Part shown: positions 50,269 to 52,989 of the stretch, piece by piece
Layout: every line of letters begins with the position of its first letter
Position numbering within the stretch: the stretch's first letter is position 1
DNA from: Nonomuraea deserti
GTDB lineage: Bacteria > Actinomycetota > Actinomycetes > Streptosporangiales > Streptosporangiaceae
NCBI RefSeq assembly: GCF_004348685.1
Contig: NZ_SMKO01000046.1
Span: 1-52,989, forward strand
Direction: 5' to 3'
DNA: 52,989 nucleotides
Made by a program: the position numbers and the translations under genes
Notes under the pieces: model-generated
The model's input: only the letters and a program-made list of their open reading frames with translations
Databases searched by the model: none
What the model was told of the DNA's origin: nothing

Positions 50269-51133
50269 GGCGGCCTCCGAAGAACCCCTGCGGGCGGGCG
50301 AGCAGGGTCAGGAAGAGGAAGACGTAGAACATCATCGTCGCCCAGGTGGCGTCCACGGTGACGAGCACGACGCCCTCGACGACGCCGAGCAGGACGGCCG
50401 CCAGCGCCGCGCCGGCCACGCTGCCGAGCCCGCCCACCACGATGATCGCCATCAGCTTGCCGATCCACACCCAGTGGGAGGCGGGGAAGAAGGGCGTGAT
50501 CAGGGCCAGCACGGTGCCGCCGACGGCGGCCGTGGCCAGGCCGACGCCGAAGCCGTAGCCGGCGACCCGCTCGGTCTGGACGCCGACCAGCCTGGCCGCC
50601 TCGCGGTGCTGGATGGTGGCCCGCAGCGCCTGCCCGAACCTGCTCCTGACCAGCACGGCGAAGAGCACGGCGAGGGTGAGCGCGGCGACCGCGAAAGCGA
50701 TGATCTTGTCGTACGGGAGGTGCACGCCGCCGATGGTCAGTGACCTGGTCGCGTACTCCATGCTGACCGACTTGTAGGAGCCCGTGTAGAACGTCCCGAG
50801 CAGCCCCTCGATCGTCAGTGCGAGCCCGAACGTCAGCAGCACCGACATCATCGCCACGTTCTCCGGCGCAAGCCGGGCGACGAGCAGCCGCTGCACCGCC
50901 ACGCCCAGCGCGAAGAAGACCGGCACGGTCACCGGCAGCGCCAGGAACGGGTCCACCCCGAGCGCCGTGTGCACCGTGTACGTCAGGTAGGCGGCCAGGA
51001 ACAGGAACGCCGGGTGCGCCACCATGACCACCCGCATCACGCCGAAGTACAGCGACAGGCCCGAGGCGAGCAGCGCGTAGAGCCCGCCGGTCAGCACGCC
51101 CAGGGCCACCCCCTGCAGGAGCAGGCTCACCAT
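50252..51133 (-). CDS. livH: Branched-chain amino acid-type ABC transporter permease
   Basis: The 293-residue membrane protein is LivH-like: LLQGVALGVLTGGLYALLASGLSLYFGVMRVVMVAH, RSRFGQALRATIQHREAARLVGV (coupling loop) and IIVVGGLGSVAGAALAAVLLGVVE. Its ATG overlaps the stop of the binding-protein gene by 7 bp, and it is the first permease of the cassette. Confidence 0.92.
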   Translation of the reverse strand: MVSLLLQGVALGVLTGGLYALLASGLSLYFGVMRVVMVAHPAFLFLAAYLTYTVHTALGVDPFLALPVTVPVFFALGVAVQRLLVARLAPENVAMMSVLLTFGLALTIEGLLGTFYTGSYKSVSMEYATRSLTIGGVHLPYDKIIAFAVAALTLAVLFAVLVRSRFGQALRATIQHREAARLVGVQTERVAGYGFGVGLATAAVGGTVLALITPFFPASHWVWIGKLMAIIVVGGLGSVAGAALAAVLLGVVEGVVLVTVDATWATMMFYVFLFLTLLARPQGFFGGRLAHRF

Positions 51134-52356
51134 TCCTGCTTCGGGTAGACGAGGTCGGCGGTCCCGGCCTGCTCGGGCAGCACGATCTCGATCTTGCCGT
51201 CCACGTACTGCTGGATCATGTGCGCCTGCTCGGGCCGGCCCTTGTCGTCGAAGGACAGCGGGCCCACGACGGTGTCGAACGTGCCCTGCCTGATGTGCTC
51301 GGTCAGCTCGTCCTGGCACTCCTTGCTCGGGTCGGCGCACTTGGCCGCGGTCACGGCGGCCTCGATGATCTGGCCGACCGTGTAGCCGTTGGCCGCGTCC
51401 TCGTTGGCCGCGCCACCGAACATCTCCTTGTACCGCCTGACCATCTCCTCGTTGCCGGTGAACGTCGAGGTGGCCGACCACCCGACGGGCGAGACGATGT
51501 GCTCGGCCGCCCCCTTCACCGCCTCCGGGAACTCGGCCAGCGTCGGCCCCGTCGAGAACGCCGCCAGCTTGGGCTGCACCTTCAGCTCCTGCAGCGCGCG
51601 CACCAGCCCCACGGAGTCCTCGAACTGCGTGCCCCCGACGACGAGATCCGGCTCGGCCGCGGCGATCTTGGCGGCGATGGGCGAGAAGTCGGTGGTCTCC
51701 GGCGGGTAGACCTCGTCCACGACCGTCCTGATCCCGGCCGCGGCCAGCCGGTCGCGCAGCCCGTACGCGGTGCCCTGGGCGAACGGGTCGTCCAGGCTCG
51801 CGTACGCGGCCGTCTTGGGCCGCTGGTCCTCCGGCAGCTTGACGAGGTAGTCGGCCAGGTAGTCGTAGTGGTCGTCGGCGATCGCGGGGGCCGCGTAGAA
51901 GAGCCGCTCGAAGCCCTGCTCGAAGACCTCCTTCGCGGCCCCGGCCGGCTCCACGAACACCATGCCGTACGACTCGGCGACCTTCGCCGCGGGGATCACC
52001 AGCCGCGAGGAGAACGGCCCGAACACCAGGTCGACCTTGTCCTGCGTGATGAGGGACTCGTAGTCGGAGCTGACCCGGTTGGGGTCGGAGGCGTCGTCGC
52101 GGAAGATCAGCTCGACCTTCCTGCCCAGCAGGCCGCCCTTGGCGTTCACCCGGTCCGCCCAGACCTGATAGCCCTCCTGGATGCCCTTGCCCGGCTCGGA
52201 GAAGTCGCCGGTGAGCGGAAGCGAGATCCCGATCTTGACCGGCCCCTGCTGCTGGCCGGGTGACGGGGCGGCGCCGGGTTCGTCGGTCTTCGCACAGGCG
52301 GTCAGCGCCAGACCGCACATCGAGATGATCACTAGGCCGCTGGAAAGTCGTGCCAT
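51127..52356 (-). CDS. livK: Branched-chain amino acid-type ABC transporter substrate-binding lipoprotein
   Basis: The 409-residue product has a lipoprotein signal with lipobox LTAC, then a periplasmic-binding-fold protein of the Leu/Ile/Val type: KIGISLPLTGDFSEPGKGIQEGYQVW, ELIFRDDASDPNRVSSDYESLITQDKVDLVFGPFSS, and later FAQGTAYGLRDRLAAAGI. It is the first gene of the five-gene importer operon. The ATG at 52356 has GGGAG upstream. Regulation by the divergent LacI gene is likely, which would be unusual for an amino-acid-type importer and points to a ligand such as a polyol, sugar acid or amide. Confidence 0.92.
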   Translation of the reverse strand: MARLSSGLVIISMCGLALTACAKTDEPGAAPSPGQQQGPVKIGISLPLTGDFSEPGKGIQEGYQVWADRVNAKGGLLGRKVELIFRDDASDPNRVSSDYESLITQDKVDLVFGPFSSRLVIPAAKVAESYGMVFVEPAGAAKEVFEQGFERLFYAAPAIADDHYDYLADYLVKLPEDQRPKTAAYASLDDPFAQGTAYGLRDRLAAAGIRTVVDEVYPPETTDFSPIAAKIAAAEPDLVVGGTQFEDSVGLVRALQELKVQPKLAAFSTGPTLAEFPEAVKGAAEHIVSPVGWSATSTFTGNEEMVRRYKEMFGGAANEDAANGYTVGQIIEAAVTAAKCADPSKECQDELTEHIRQGTFDTVVGPLSFDDKGRPEQAHMIQQYVDGKIEIVLPEQAGTADLVYPKQEW

Positions 52357-52385
52357 CGAGGAGACTCCCGTCAGGAGAGGCGCCG

Positions 52386-52409
52386 CGAAAGCGCTTTCGT
52401 AAGCGCTTT
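52386..52409. promoter_or_regulatory. Tandem LacI-type operators between the livK and lacI-type genes
   Basis: CGAAAGCGCTTTCG (52386-52399) is a perfect 14-bp palindrome, and a second AAGCGCTT core lies at 52401-52408, centred 12 bp away. AANCGNTT cores are typical LacI-family sites. They lie in the 101-bp gap between divergent genes and should serve both. Confidence 0.82.
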
Positions 52410-52457
52410 CGGTTACGATTGCACGGGATCCAGCCCAGGACAAGGGGGATCGTCCGC

Positions 52458-52989
52458 ATGGCAGAGCGACCTTCCGTGCCGTCCCCGCCCCGCCTCGTCG
52501 ACGTGGCCAGAGCCGCGGGGGTGTCGCTCGCGACGGCCTCCCGCGCCATGACGGGCAGCTCTGGGGTGAGCGCCGAGGTCGCGGCCCACGTCCAGGCGGT
52601 CGCGACGCGCATCGGCTACGTGCCCAACAGCCACGCGCGGGCGCTGGCCGGCGGGCAGGTGTCCATGGTGGGGCTGATCGTGCACGACGTCGGCGATCCC
52701 TATTTCGGGGAGATCGCCAGGGGCGTGCTGCACGAGACGGAGAGCCGCGGCTACCTGGCGCTGATCAGCCAGACGCAGCGCGACCCGCGGGCCGAGCTGG
52801 CCAGGATCCGCGCGTTGCGGGCGCACCGGGTGACCCTCCTCGTGATGGCCGGCTCCGGTTACGTCCGGGCGGGCACAGAGGCGGGCACAGCGGCGGGCAC
52901 AGAAGCGGGCATCGCGGCGGGCACAGCGGCGGGCACAGAAGCGGGCATCGCGGCGGGCACAGCGGCGGGCGCTGAGGCGGGCACAGGGG
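52458..52989 (+). CDS. LacI family transcriptional regulator, partial (runs off the window)
   Basis: The first 177 codons are present. They begin with a LacI HTH (RLVDVARAAGVSLATASRAMTG, about residues 12-33), the hinge YVPNSHARALAGG and the start of the sugar-binding-like core (MVGLIVHDVGDPYFGEIARGVLHE). After residue 135 the sequence turns into a repeat of Ala-Gly-Thr/Ile-Glu/Ala units encoded by a 12-bp repeat, which continues to the window edge. It likely represses or activates the divergent transporter operon through the sites at 52386-52409. Confidence 0.88.
   Translation, partial: MAERPSVPSPPRLVDVARAAGVSLATASRAMTGSSGVSAEVAAHVQAVATRIGYVPNSHARALAGGQVSMVGLIVHDVGDPYFGEIARGVLHETESRGYLALISQTQRDPRAELARIRALRAHRVTLLVMAGSGYVRAGTEAGTAAGTEAGIAAGTAAGTEAGIAAGTAAGAEAGTG
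52869..52989. repeat. 12-bp tandem repeat inside the LacI coding frame
   Basis: About ten units of the GCGGGCACAG(C/A)G type follow one another to the window edge, encoding Ala-Gly-Thr-Glu/Ala tetrapeptides. The unit keeps the reading frame. It interrupts the conserved effector domain, so it looks like a recent expansion. Confidence 0.9.

Overview
The window is very GC-rich, dense, actinobacterial DNA. GTG and TTG starts, start/stop overlaps of 4 bp, several leaderless-looking genes, short-Q-loop cytochrome bd, an SseB-like protein and PadR, RHH/Doc and LacI regulators all fit a Streptosporangiales-type actinomycete, perhaps Nonomuraea-like; the genus is an inference. No tRNA, rRNA, CRISPR array, insertion sequence or phage gene was seen.

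Layout. 0.3-7.4 kb: membrane protein, SseB-like protein, PadR regulator, a nucleotidyltransferase-like protein, a barbiturase/cyanuric-acid-hydrolase family enzyme, an alpha/beta hydrolase, a FUSC-type membrane protein and an RHH/Doc toxin-antitoxin pair with its own inverted repeat. 7.7-17.2 kb: PLP aminotransferase; a five-gene plus-strand operon (hydrolase-like membrane protein, DUF418 protein, nitrilase-family amidase, two unknown proteins); a CoA-transferase/carboxyltransferase pair; a P-loop kinase-like protein and a histidine phosphatase.

17.2-35.3 kb is the striking part: a gene set tied together by seven copies of one palindrome, TTNCGGTC-NN-GACCG(A/T)AA. Each copy lies on the -10 element or start codon of a transcription unit. 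The units encode two secreted beta-propeller paralogues, two translationally coupled pairs of amidohydrolase-like proteins (each pair has one member lacking the metal ligands and one keeping them), two DegT-type aminotransferases, a CUT1 ABC importer without its ATPase, a frameshifted 2-hydroxyacid dehydrogenase, two DapA-type lyases, an SDR-like protein and a tandem-HTH regulator whose own promoter carries the palindrome. I read this as a locally regulated catabolic regulon that processes a glycan or glycoside outside the cell, imports the product and degrades it through lactone or keto-acid chemistry. The substrate is unknown. A MocA-type oxidoreductase and a beta-hydroxyacid dehydrogenase follow, without the palindrome.

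37.5-45.4 kb: hydantoinase/oxoprolinase-family hyuA-hyuB, a small membrane protein, thymidine kinase, a FrnE-type DsbA protein, an unknown protein and a CoxG-type membrane-anchored protein. 45.5-47.8 kb: cydAB behind three dyad repeats. 47.8-53 kb: a complete branched-chain-type ABC transporter (livKHMGF order) divergent from a LacI regulator, with LacI-type operators between them; the LacI gene runs off the end inside a 12-bp tandem repeat.

A second theme is tandem repetition at gene 3' ends: duplications run across the stop codons of the first membrane protein, the alpha/beta hydrolase and cydB, and 26- and 36-bp arrays fill two intergenic regions. Gaps not listed separately, such as 7392-7677 and 44421-44614, show nothing recognisable.
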